From NCBI RefSeq assembly GCF_020166395.1, contig NZ_JAIQXU010000002.1, positions 124,001 through 188,000 on the forward strand: a stretch of DNA of 64,000 bases, written 5' to 3'. The DNA is from Deinococcus betulae (GTDB taxonomy: Bacteria; Deinococcota; Deinococci; Deinococcales; Deinococcaceae). The translations under genes were made by a program, and so were the position numbers. The notes under the pieces were generated by a model. It saw nothing but the letters and a program-made list of their open reading frames with translations, was not told the DNA's origin and made no database searches. Position 1 is the first letter of the stretch; every line of letters starts with the position of its first letter. Shown in pieces: positions 51,326 to 59,590 of the stretch.

Positions 51326-53008
51326 ATGACACGAAGTGCCGCGCCCCTCGCCGCCCTGACCCTCGCCCTGACCTGCTCGCAGGTGCTCGCCACGCCGCAG
51401 GACACGCTGGTCTTTCAGACCAATTCGGCCACCGCCAGCGTTGAGCCGGCCCAGGCGGTCGTGACCTACGACGTGCTGCCGGTTCAGCAGATGTACGAGG
51501 GGCTGTACCTCAATGAGTTCGGCACCTACCAGCCCCTCCTGGCCACGGGCCTCACCCAGAGCAAGGACGGCCGGGTCACGACCTTTACCCTCAGAAAGAA
51601 CGTGCGCTTTCACGACGGCTCGGCCATGACCTGCGCCGACGCCGAATACTCGCTGCGCCGCGCCCTGCTGGTGGGCAACGAGACCTCGCTGGCGGCGCAG
51701 CTGCGCCGCAACGTGCTGGGCATCACGGCCTTCAGTCCCGAGGTCCGGCGGACCTTTACCTTCGCGCGGTTGGCCCAGACCGTGCGCTGCAACGCGGCGG
51801 GCCAGCTGGTCCTGAGCCTGGAACGCAACGTGCCCAGCCTGCTGAACTCCATCACGCAGATGTACATCGTGCCGCAAAAGGTCCTTGTGGCCGGCGGCGA
51901 CTGGAGCGGCACCGCGCGGGACTTTGCCGCCTGGACCGGCAAAGACGTGTCCAGTTCGGTGCTGGCGCAAAAGCCCATCGGCACCGGGGCTTACAGCTTC
52001 GTGGCGCGCGACCCCAGCCGCTTCGTGATGCGGGTCTTTGCCGGGTACTGGGGCGGCGCAGCGCCCCTGAAAAACGTGATCCTGCAAAAGGTGGACAGTG
52101 ACACCGCCCGCGTGCTGGCGCTGCAAAAGGGCGACGCTGACATTGCCGCTGTGCCGGACCGCGATACCTTGACGCGGCTGAAGGGCGTAAGTGGCGTCAC
52201 CGTGTACGAGGAGTTGCCCACCCGCGACCTCACCAGCGTGGTGCTGTTTAACCAGAATGTCAAAGACAGCCAGCTTCTTCCGGCGGGGCAACTGGCCGAG
52301 ACCAACATGCCGGCCAACCTCTTTTCCGACATTCATGTGCGGCGAGCCTTTGCGGCGGCCTTTGACACCCAGGCGTTTACCCGCGACGCCCTGCAGGGCA
52401 AGGGGCTCGCCCGCACCACCACCCTGCCGCCCAACAGCTGGGCCGACGACAAGACGCTCAGAGCCCCCGCCTACAACCTGAAAACCGCCGAGGCCGAATT
52501 CCGGCAGGCGTTTGGAGGCCGGCTGTGGACGGCGGGCTTTACCATCCCGCTGGACTACGTGGTGGGCAGCGGCCTGTCTCAGGTGGTGGCCGAGATCTTC
52601 AAGCAGAACATCGAGCGCCTGAATCCCAAGTTTCACGTCACCATCAGCTCGCAGGAGCTGAGTGCCGGCAACGCGGCCCTGCTGGGCGGCAAGCTGCCCC
52701 TGAGTGCCCTGACCTGGGGCGGGGCCGACCCCGACACCGTGCTGCGCGGCCTGTACAGCGCAGAAGGCATCCTGGGCGTCGCCACCAATTTCCGTGACCC
52801 CCGGCTAGAAACGCAGCTGAATCAGGCGCGTGACGCGGTGGGCCAGAGCGCCCGCAAGCCGCTTTACACGGCGCTGCTGCGCTCCCTGAACACCCAGGCC
52901 TACGCCTTCCCGCTGCCGCAGCCGCTGGCTTTTGCGGCCACGTCGTCAGCCCTCAAGGGCTACGCCACCTTTAACCGCACCAACCTGTTCCGCACGCTGT
53001 CGAAGTAG
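51326..53008 (+). CDS. Peptide ABC transporter solute-binding protein (family 5)
   Basis: 560 aa. Signal peptide ending near SQVLA, then the family 5 pattern YDVLPVQQMYEGLYLNEFGTY, TFTLRKNVRFHDGSAM, ADAEYSLRRAL, IGTGAYSFV. SD GGAGGT eight bases before the ATG. It gives the importer its specificity for a peptide or N-acyl amino acid, which cannot be named. Confidence 0.92.
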   Translation: MTRSAAPLAALTLALTCSQVLATPQDTLVFQTNSATASVEPAQAVVTYDVLPVQQMYEGLYLNEFGTYQPLLATGLTQSKDGRVTTFTLRKNVRFHDGSAMTCADAEYSLRRALLVGNETSLAAQLRRNVLGITAFSPEVRRTFTFARLAQTVRCNAAGQLVLSLERNVPSLLNSITQMYIVPQKVLVAGGDWSGTARDFAAWTGKDVSSSVLAQKPIGTGAYSFVARDPSRFVMRVFAGYWGGAAPLKNVILQKVDSDTARVLALQKGDADIAAVPDRDTLTRLKGVSGVTVYEELPTRDLTSVVLFNQNVKDSQLLPAGQLAETNMPANLFSDIHVRRAFAAAFDTQAFTRDALQGKGLARTTTLPPNSWADDKTLRAPAYNLKTAEAEFRQAFGGRLWTAGFTIPLDYVVGSGLSQVVAEIFKQNIERLNPKFHVTISSQELSAGNAALLGGKLPLSALTWGGADPDTVLRGLYSAEGILGVATNFRDPRLETQLNQARDAVGQSARKPLYTALLRSLNTQAYAFPLPQPLAFAATSSALKGYATFNRTNLFRTLSK

Positions 53009-53075
53009 AGGCGGCGTCAGGCAAAGACCGCCAGCTGACCCTACGCCCGCCACCCAGGCCCCACAAGGAGTTCTT

Positions 53076-54578
53076 ATGACTGCATCTCCCCGTTCAGACG
53101 CCCTGCTGGCCGCCGCCTTCGAGACCGAGGCGAGGCGCCTGCACCGCGAGTTCAGGACCCCCGGCGTCAGCCTCGCCCTGCTGCTGCCGGGCGGTGACTA
53201 CTACGTGAACCTGGGCGTGACCAGCCTGGAGCACCCCCTGCCGGTGACCGAAGAGACCATTTTTCAGATCGGCAGCACCACCAAAACCCTGACCTCGCTC
53301 GTCTGTTCGACGCTGGTGGCCGAGGGCCGGCTGGACCTCGACCAACCGGTGCGGACGTACCTGCCAGAGTTCAGGCTGCAAGACGAGCACGCCGCCGAAC
53401 ACGCCACAGTGCGCGACCTGCTGACCCACCAGGGCGGCTGGCTGGGCGACCTGTTCGAGGACACTGGAGAAGGCGACGACGCCGTGGCGCGGGGGCTGGA
53501 CAAGCTGGCCGAGTCGCCCCAGGTCGTGCCCCTGCGTGGCCACTGGAGTTACAACAATGCGGGGTTTTTTGTGGCCGGGCGCGTCATTGAGGTCGTGACC
53601 GGGCAAACCTTCGAGCAGGCCGTGACCGAGCGGGTCTTTGTGCCCCTGGGCATGGACCACAGCTTCTTTTTCACGAACCAGATCATGACCCACCGCTTTG
53701 CCACCGGCCACAACAAGGTGGGCGAGGAATTCAGGGCGCAGCGGCCCTGGATGATGATGCGCTCGGCCGCCCCGGCTGGCAGCAGCTGCTCGTCAACCGC
53801 CGTGGACATGGCGAAGTACGCCCATTACCTCATGGACGGCACGGTGCCGCCGGCGCCAACCCCCGTGGACGAAGAGGCGCCGGAAAAGGAGTCAGCCCCC
53901 GCCGAGCCGCCCCTGGCCGCCGTGAACCGCCAGAGCCTGTGGGCCGAGCGCCTGCCCATCGGCGCTGCGTTTAACGGCTTCCCCGGCGAACGCGGATTCA
54001 TTGGCCAGAGCTGGTTTGTGGACGAGTACGAGGGAACGACCATCCTCAGCCACGGCGGCACCACGCTGGGTCAGACCTCGGATTTCTGGGTCTCGCCAGA
54101 CCGCAGGGTCGCGTTTATCAGCATGACCAACGCCAGCAACGGGCACGCCCTGAACCGCAAGCTCAGCGAGTGGGTCAAGCGCGAGGTGTTGGGCCTTACG
54201 GCCCCCGAACTGGACACTTATGAACACGATGAGGGTGGCCTGGCCGACTTTGCAGGCGCCTACACCGCCGTTGGGCAACCGTACAAGCTCAGCGCCGAGT
54301 CGCGGAGCGGGGCGCTGCTCCTCACCATTCCCGACACCGCGGCCGGGGGCATACAGGACCTGAATGTGCGCTTTATCGGGCCCGACCGCGCCCTGGTTGC
54401 GGGCGGCGACGCGGACGGCCTCGGGATAGAGTTTTTGCGCAACGGGGACGGTGTGGTTGACTTCATGCGCTTTGGGGGGCGGCTGTATCCGCGCGACCAG
54501 GTGACGGACGCCCCGCAGGACACTGAGGTGGAGGGGACCACCAGCGCGGCCACACCCGAGTTGGCCTCTCAGCCGTGA
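53076..54578 (+). CDS. Serine beta-lactamase-like hydrolase
   Basis: 500 aa, no signal peptide, so probably cytoplasmic. Class C beta-lactamase/DD-peptidase fold with Ser67-x-x-Lys70 (GSTTK), Tyr159-x-Asn161 (YNN) and SHGGTT in place of KTG. The C-terminal about 120 residues form a lipocalin-like extra domain. Family members act as D-amino peptidases, esterases or beta-lactamases; between a racemase and a D-aminoacylase a D-aminopeptidase role is likely but inferred. AAGGAG precedes the ATG. Confidence 0.87.
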   Translation: MTASPRSDALLAAAFETEARRLHREFRTPGVSLALLLPGGDYYVNLGVTSLEHPLPVTEETIFQIGSTTKTLTSLVCSTLVAEGRLDLDQPVRTYLPEFRLQDEHAAEHATVRDLLTHQGGWLGDLFEDTGEGDDAVARGLDKLAESPQVVPLRGHWSYNNAGFFVAGRVIEVVTGQTFEQAVTERVFVPLGMDHSFFFTNQIMTHRFATGHNKVGEEFRAQRPWMMMRSAAPAGSSCSSTAVDMAKYAHYLMDGTVPPAPTPVDEEAPEKESAPAEPPLAAVNRQSLWAERLPIGAAFNGFPGERGFIGQSWFVDEYEGTTILSHGGTTLGQTSDFWVSPDRRVAFISMTNASNGHALNRKLSEWVKREVLGLTAPELDTYEHDEGGLADFAGAYTAVGQPYKLSAESRSGALLLTIPDTAAGGIQDLNVRFIGPDRALVAGGDADGLGIEFLRNGDGVVDFMRFGGRLYPRDQVTDAPQDTEVEGTTSAATPELASQP

Positions 54579-56239
54579 ACCGGGTCTGGGTGGCCGGGGG
54601 AACGGTGGTGGACGGCACCGGGGCACCGGGCCGCCGGGCCGACCTGCTGATCGAGGGGGACCGCATTGTGCGTGTGGCCGAGCCGGGCGGCCCGGTGCCC
54701 GAAGACGCACAGACGGTGGACGCCTCTGGCCTGGTCGTGACGCCCGGATTCATTGACGTGATGAGCCACTCGATCTCTACCCTGCTGCGCGACGGCCTGA
54801 GCGTGGGCAAGGTGATGCAGGGCGTGACCACCGAGATCATGGGGGAGGGCTGGACGCCGGCACCCGCGATTCCTGGCGAGGCGCACGGGTTTCCGGTCCA
54901 CGGGCTGCCGGGCGGCGATGAGAGCTGGGCTGAGCGCTCACGGGGCTGGGCGCGCTTTGGCGACTGGCTGCGTGCCCAGGAAGAGGTCGGCGCGTCCGTG
55001 AACTTCGGGTCCTTTGTGGGCGGCGCGACGGTGCGCCAGTATGCCCGTGGGCACGCCGAGGGCCTCAGCAGCCCCGCCGAATTGGCCAAGATGCGCCGCG
55101 TGGTCCGTGAGGCGATGGAAGACGGCGCCTACGGCCTCGCCACCGCGCTGATCTATCCGCCCGGTTCCTTTGCAGACACTGACGAACTCGTGGCCCTGTG
55201 CGCGGAGGTGGCCGCCGCCCAGAGCATCTACGTGACCCACATGCGCTCTGAGGGCGAGGCCATTCTGGACGGCCTGGAAGAAGCCCTGGCCATCAGCGGG
55301 CGCAGTGGGGCGCGGCTTCACCTCTATCACCTCAAGGCCGCCGGGCAACCCGCCTGGCCGAAGATGGCCCAGGTGATTGCGCGGGTAAACGCTGAGCGCG
55401 CGGCGGGGCGCGACATCCACGCGGACCTGTACCTGTACACCGCTGGGGGCACAGGCCTGTCCTCGGTCACCCCGCCGTGGGCCAGTGAGGGGCGCGGCCT
55501 GGTCGCCCGCCTGCGTAACCCGGCAGAGCGGGCCCGGATTCGGCAGGCCATGCTGACGCCGGACGGCAGCTGGGAAGCCCTGGGCCACCTGACCGGGCCA
55601 GCGGGCGTCTTTCCTGTGGGCCTGAGACACCCTGACCATCAGGCTTATATCGGGCGCTCGCTGGCAGAGGTGGCCGCCGCGCGCGGGCAGGACTGGATTG
55701 ACACGGCCCTGGACCTGCTGGACGCCGAGGAAGACCGGGTTGGTAGTCTGTATCACCTGATGAGCGAGGCAAATATTGAGCGCCAACTGCGTGAGCCGTG
55801 GGTGATGCTGGGCTCCGACGCGGCGGGCTACGACCCCGAAGACCGCTGGGACGGCGGCGTGGGCGGGCATCCGCGCGCCTTTGGCAACTTCGCGCGCCTG
55901 CTGGCCGTGTATGTGCGTGAGCGCGGCCTCCTGAGCCTGGAAGAAGCCGTTCACCGCATGACCGGCCTGCCCGCCGAGCATCTGCGCCTGACGGGCCGGG
56001 GAGAACTGCGGGAGGGCCACTTTGCCGACGTGGTGACCTTTGACCCGCACACGGTGCGCGACCGCGCCACCTACGCGCAGCCCGAGCAGCTTTCGGAAGG
56101 CGTGCGCGACGTGTGGGTCAATGGCGTGCGGGTGCTGCGAGAGGGGCAGCACACGCGGGCGCGGCCAGGTCGCCGGCTGTACGCGCCCGGCGCCCGGACG
56201 CCGGAGGCTGTGGCGCTGGGGGATGTGGCCGCGCCGTGA
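54575..56239 (+). CDS. D-aminoacylase-like amidohydrolase
   Basis: 554 aa. N-acyl-D-amino acid deacylase family: start VWVAGGTVVDGTGAPGR, VVTPGFIDVMSHSI, GVTTEIMGEG, THMRSEG, LHLYHLKAAG, MLGSDAAGYDP and ADVVTFDP. Expected to release D-amino acids from N-acyl-D-amino acids. Metal-site residues His in THMR and YHLK and Asp in GSDAAG remain, but the first His of the usual H-x-H is Met and the bridging Cys segment GNCG is GEGW. GTG start coupled to the preceding stop by GTGA. Confidence 0.87.
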   Translation: MNRVWVAGGTVVDGTGAPGRRADLLIEGDRIVRVAEPGGPVPEDAQTVDASGLVVTPGFIDVMSHSISTLLRDGLSVGKVMQGVTTEIMGEGWTPAPAIPGEAHGFPVHGLPGGDESWAERSRGWARFGDWLRAQEEVGASVNFGSFVGGATVRQYARGHAEGLSSPAELAKMRRVVREAMEDGAYGLATALIYPPGSFADTDELVALCAEVAAAQSIYVTHMRSEGEAILDGLEEALAISGRSGARLHLYHLKAAGQPAWPKMAQVIARVNAERAAGRDIHADLYLYTAGGTGLSSVTPPWASEGRGLVARLRNPAERARIRQAMLTPDGSWEALGHLTGPAGVFPVGLRHPDHQAYIGRSLAEVAAARGQDWIDTALDLLDAEEDRVGSLYHLMSEANIERQLREPWVMLGSDAAGYDPEDRWDGGVGGHPRAFGNFARLLAVYVRERGLLSLEEAVHRMTGLPAEHLRLTGRGELREGHFADVVTFDPHTVRDRATYAQPEQLSEGVRDVWVNGVRVLREGQHTRARPGRRLYAPGARTPEAVALGDVAAP

Positions 56240-57069
56240 CCACCGTGCCGGGCCTGACCGCCGTCGAGCGCCTGCGCGCCGGGCTGGACACCTTTGGGGC
56301 GCGGGACCAGACCATCGCGCGCTTTTTTATTGACCACGCCGAGGAGGTCCCCTTTCTGAGCGCCGGAGAAATCGCCGAGTCGCTGTCGGTCAGCGGCGCG
56401 GCCATCACCCGGTTCAGTCAGCGCGTCGGCTTCGAAGGCTACCCCCACCTGCAGCGCGTTATTCGCCAGGAGTTGCGCGCCACGCTAGGGATTCAGCAGC
56501 CGGGCCGGCAGGACGCGGTGGTCGCTGATTTCTGGCGGGGAGAGCGCAGCAACCTTGACGGCCTGGCCGCGCTTTCCGAGGAGCAGGTGCTGGGCCTCGT
56601 GCGGGCGCTGGTGGGGGCGCGGCACCTGTGGATTATCGGGGCGCGCGCCTCTCACGGCATGGCCCTGATTGCCGAGTCGCTGCTGGCCTCGTTCCGGCCG
56701 CATGTCCACGCCCACGCCGCCGATCTACTGGCGAGCCGGCCCGAGCACCTGCTGGAGATGGGCGCGCAGGACGCCGCGCTGGTGTACACCATCCGGCGCT
56801 ACAGCCGCGCCACCACGCGCGTGACCCGCGCCCTCCAGGCACAGGGGGTCCGCATTCTGCTCCTGACCGACCAGGGCGCCTCGCCGCTGGCCAAGACCGC
56901 TGACCACTGCCTGCGTCTACCCACGCAAGGGTCAGAAGTGGTCGCCTCGGTGGCGCCCTTCGTGAGCCTGACCGGACTCATCGCCTCTCTGGTGGCGCGT
57001 GAACTGGGCGGCGGCCATCTGGAGACCGCCGAGCGGCTGAACGCGGCGTTCAGCGTGTACGAGTACTGA
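56236..57069 (+). CDS. RpiR/MurR-family transcriptional regulator
   Basis: 277 aa. N-terminal helix-turn-helix of RpiR type (LSAGEIAESLSVSGAAITRFSQRVGFEGYPHLQRVIRQEL) and a C-terminal SIS domain (LWIIGARASHGMALIAES, VYTIRRYSRATTRVTRALQ). SIS domains bind phosphosugars, as with MurNAc-6-P in MurR; no sugar enzyme is here. Last gene of the operon, coupled by GTGA, so probably its own regulator. Confidence 0.9.
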   Translation: MTTVPGLTAVERLRAGLDTFGARDQTIARFFIDHAEEVPFLSAGEIAESLSVSGAAITRFSQRVGFEGYPHLQRVIRQELRATLGIQQPGRQDAVVADFWRGERSNLDGLAALSEEQVLGLVRALVGARHLWIIGARASHGMALIAESLLASFRPHVHAHAADLLASRPEHLLEMGAQDAALVYTIRRYSRATTRVTRALQAQGVRILLLTDQGASPLAKTADHCLRLPTQGSEVVASVAPFVSLTGLIASLVARELGGGHLETAERLNAAFSVYEY

Positions 57070-57237
57070 GGGCGGGACATAGAGCTGTTGGTAGCCAGTC
57101 ACGCAGCGAGTCAGCTGTCTCATCCAGTTGACGACGTCTTCGTGTCATTTTGTCTCACCACTCCGGCCATGCATAGAGGCACGAACCAATAAAACTTAGA
57201 ATCATGAGCTTTCCATTGACTTAAAGACTCATTTCCT

Positions 57238-57269
57238 CAGGTGTCCCGTATATAGGGACACCTGTTTTT
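57238..57269 (+). terminator. Strong intrinsic terminator after the racemase operon
   Basis: CAGGTGTCCC (57238-57247), loop GTATATA and GGGACACCTG (57255-57264) form a perfect 10-bp stem followed by five T. Confidence 0.93.
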
Positions 57270-57348
57270 CACCACCTTGACGCTGTGGAAGCTTATGTTC
57301 CCAAGCCTATAGGTAACATTCAAGAACCTTTAAGATTCCGTTCTCATG

Positions 57349-57375
57349 TTGACTTGACGGCCAGATGCCTATGAT
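57349..57375 (+). promoter_or_regulatory. Candidate promoter of the subtilase gene
   Basis: TTGACT (57349-57354) and TATGAT (57370-57375), spacer 15, about 105 bases before the subtilase ATG. The -10 is very good, the spacer slightly short. Confidence 0.5.
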
Positions 57376-57480
57376 CGGTCCAGTTCCGACAACAGATTAC
57401 TTTTGCCGCGCTGGCCGACCCTTTTTGTCGAGTCTAGCGCCGGCGCGTGGGTGTTGCGGTCCTACCCCAGGAGGATCACC

Positions 57481-58689
57481 ATGAACGGACGTACCCTGAC
57501 TTCTGCTCTTGCGCTTTCGTTGCTGCTCGCGGCCTGCGGTACCAGCACCGTCCCCCACACCCCGGACACGGCGGCCGCCCCCTCGGCCGGCGCCCCCCTC
57601 CTGGGCACCAGCAACCCCGAGGCCATTCCTGGCCAGTACATCGTGGTCCTTCAGGACGACGCCGCCAACCTCACCGTTCAAGATGCCGGCAGCTTGATTA
57701 GCAGCCTGAACCTCGATCCTCAGGGTGTCACCGTCCAGCACCTCTACACCCAGACCATTCAGGGCTTTGCCGCCAAGCTCAGCGCCCAGAACCTGGCCAC
57801 CCTGCGCAGTGACCCCCGCGTCAAGTACATCGAGCAGGACGGCCTGATGCACATGACCGCCACCCAGACCGGCGCCACCTGGGGCCTGGACCGCATTGAC
57901 CAGCGCAACCTGCCCCTGAATGGCAGCTACGTCTACGACGCCACCGGCAGCGGCCTCAGGGCATACATCATCGACACCGGAATTCGGACCACCCACACCA
58001 ACTTTGGGGGGCGCGCGATCTGGGGCACGAATACCACGGGCGACGGCAACAACAGCGACTGCCAGGGACACGGCACGCACGTGGCCGGCACGGTGGGCAG
58101 CAGCACCTACGGCGTGGCCAAAGGTGTGACGCTGGTGGCCGTAAAGGTGCTCAACTGCCAGGGGTCGGGCAGCAACTCGGGCGTAATTGCGGGCGTGAAC
58201 TGGGCTGTGGGCAACAAGGGAAGCGCGACGGCCGTGGCGAACATGAGCCTGGGGGGCGGCTTTAGCCAGGCGGTGAATGACGCCGTAAACAGCGCTGCCA
58301 GCCGCAACCTGGTGATGGTGGTGGCCGCCGGCAACGAGAACCAGAACGCCTGTAACGTCTCCCCCGCCAGCGCCGCCAACGCCATTACCGTGGGCAGCAC
58401 GACCCGCACGGACGCCCGCAGCAGCTTTTCTAACTACGGCTCTTGCGTGGACATCTTTGCCCCCGGCAGCGACATCACGAGCACCTGGAACACGAGCAAC
58501 ACGGCGACGAACACGATCAGCGGGACCAGTATGGCCAGCCCCCATGTGGCGGGGGCGGCGGTGCTGGAACTGGCGCTGGGGGCCAACAGCACGGGCAGCA
58601 TCACCAACGCGATCATCAGCAGCTCGACCCCCAACAAGGTCACGAACGCGGGGGCCGGCAGCCCCAACCGCCTCCTCTACACCCGCTGA
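57481..58689 (+). CDS. Subtilisin-family lipoprotein protease (aqualysin-like)
   Basis: 402 aa secreted serine protease. Lipobox LAAC (Cys 19), so probably lipid-anchored. Residues about 50-120 form an I9 inhibitor propeptide (IPGQYIVVLQDD, VKYIEQDG). The catalytic domain has Asp165 (IIDTGI), His197 (GHGTHVAG), Asn285 (AAGNEN) and Ser350 (GTSMASPH). It ends shortly after the catalytic domain. Probably matures by removing the propeptide and degrades extracellular protein. CAGGAGG precedes the ATG. Confidence 0.94.
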   Translation: MNGRTLTSALALSLLLAACGTSTVPHTPDTAAAPSAGAPLLGTSNPEAIPGQYIVVLQDDAANLTVQDAGSLISSLNLDPQGVTVQHLYTQTIQGFAAKLSAQNLATLRSDPRVKYIEQDGLMHMTATQTGATWGLDRIDQRNLPLNGSYVYDATGSGLRAYIIDTGIRTTHTNFGGRAIWGTNTTGDGNNSDCQGHGTHVAGTVGSSTYGVAKGVTLVAVKVLNCQGSGSNSGVIAGVNWAVGNKGSATAVANMSLGGGFSQAVNDAVNSAASRNLVMVVAAGNENQNACNVSPASAANAITVGSTTRTDARSSFSNYGSCVDIFAPGSDITSTWNTSNTATNTISGTSMASPHVAGAAVLELALGANSTGSITNAIISSSTPNKVTNAGAGSPNRLLYTR

Positions 58690-58714
58690 GCGAGACCACA
58701 CCCCACTTGACCGA

Positions 58715-58746
58715 GGCCACCTGAATTGCAGGTGGCCTTCTTGCTT
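58715..58746 (+). terminator. Terminator of the subtilase gene
   Basis: GGCCACCTG (58715-58723), loop AATTG and CAGGTGGCC (58729-58737), then TTCTTGCTT, 26 bases after the stop. It can also serve the convergent SIMPL gene. Confidence 0.85.
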
Positions 58747-58782
58747 CTAGAGAGGGCCGCGCGTCAGGTGGTCCGCTGTCCT

Positions 58783-59412
58783 TTACTCCAGTTGAAAATC
58801 CACCGTGAGCTGGACGGTAAAGACGTGCGTTGAGGTGTAAGGCACACCAGCTTCCAGCGGCCCTGAGCGGGCGCGGCTGGCCCGCTGGGTGTCCTGCCCC
58901 AACCACTCTGGCTGGAGGTTGACCGTACTCACGGGCATGTCCCAGGTATCTGAAGCGTTCAGGACACCCACGACCCGGTGGCCTGCAGCCTGAGCAATCG
59001 CTTCTGCCCGTTGCCGGGCTCTTTGCATGGCTCTCGGCCCCAAGCGCAAACTGACCTCAAAGTCGTCGAAGATCCATTCCAACCGCTGAAGGTCCACGTG
59101 CTTCTGATCGGCCAGGACGCCAAGAACCTGTGAAAGAAGTTCTGGTTGTGCTTCAACCACCAAGAGGAACCGAGCCCTTTGTTGCTTGGCCAGTAGTCCC
59201 GTCCGGTTACTGATCTCCACACCGCGCACCTGAATCTGCGTCGGCGGGATTCCCACCGCCTGGAGTTGCTGGGTCACCTCCCGCACCTCTTTGACCCGTT
59301 CGGTGGCGGCAGTGCCCATCACGAGGGTTTCTCCAGCCACCTCCAAATACAGTTTCGCGCTGACCGCCGTTACGTCCTGCTGCTCTTTCTGTTGAATGCG
59401 CAGTACACCCAT
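58783..59412 (-). CDS. SIMPL (DUF541) domain protein
   Basis: 209 aa. SIMPL pattern: EVAGETLVMGTAATERVKEVREVTQQL, GIPPTQIQVRGVEISNRTG, ARQRAEAIAQAAGHRVVGVLN. Unlike most relatives it has no signal peptide at this start, so cytoplasmic location is possible. Function not established in the family. Convergent with the subtilase and divergent from the helical-repeat gene. Confidence 0.83.
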   Translation of the reverse strand: MGVLRIQQKEQQDVTAVSAKLYLEVAGETLVMGTAATERVKEVREVTQQLQAVGIPPTQIQVRGVEISNRTGLLAKQQRARFLLVVEAQPELLSQVLGVLADQKHVDLQRLEWIFDDFEVSLRLGPRAMQRARQRAEAIAQAAGHRVVGVLNASDTWDMPVSTVNLQPEWLGQDTQRASRARSGPLEAGVPYTSTHVFTVQLTVDFQLE

Positions 59413-59590
59413 CTGTTCAGAATAAGAGCCTGACCCTTGAACGTGCGCTCAAAAACGGCTGTGCGCCATATTTCATAACGTCTCTTTCGTGTTCTTGGTT
59501 ATATGCCCCCACAGTGATCAACCAAGTCCATGCAGGCGCTTGATCTGTCGTAGGGTGCAGGCCAGCCCTGACCGGGGAAGGAGGCGTGCG

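Larger units (their letters stand above)
57070..57480. other. Intergenic region with terminator and protease promoter
   Basis: 411 bases, A+T-rich compared with the genes. No gene seen. It contains the strong terminator at 57238-57269 and a promoter-like pair at 57349-57375. Confidence 0.6.

Noticed and set aside
50711..52636. 641-codon open frame on the minus strand
   Set aside because: It is antisense to the DppC and binding-protein genes, whose families are certain; it is Gln/Arg/Gly/Ala-rich with no motif, as expected for antisense of GC-rich coding DNA.
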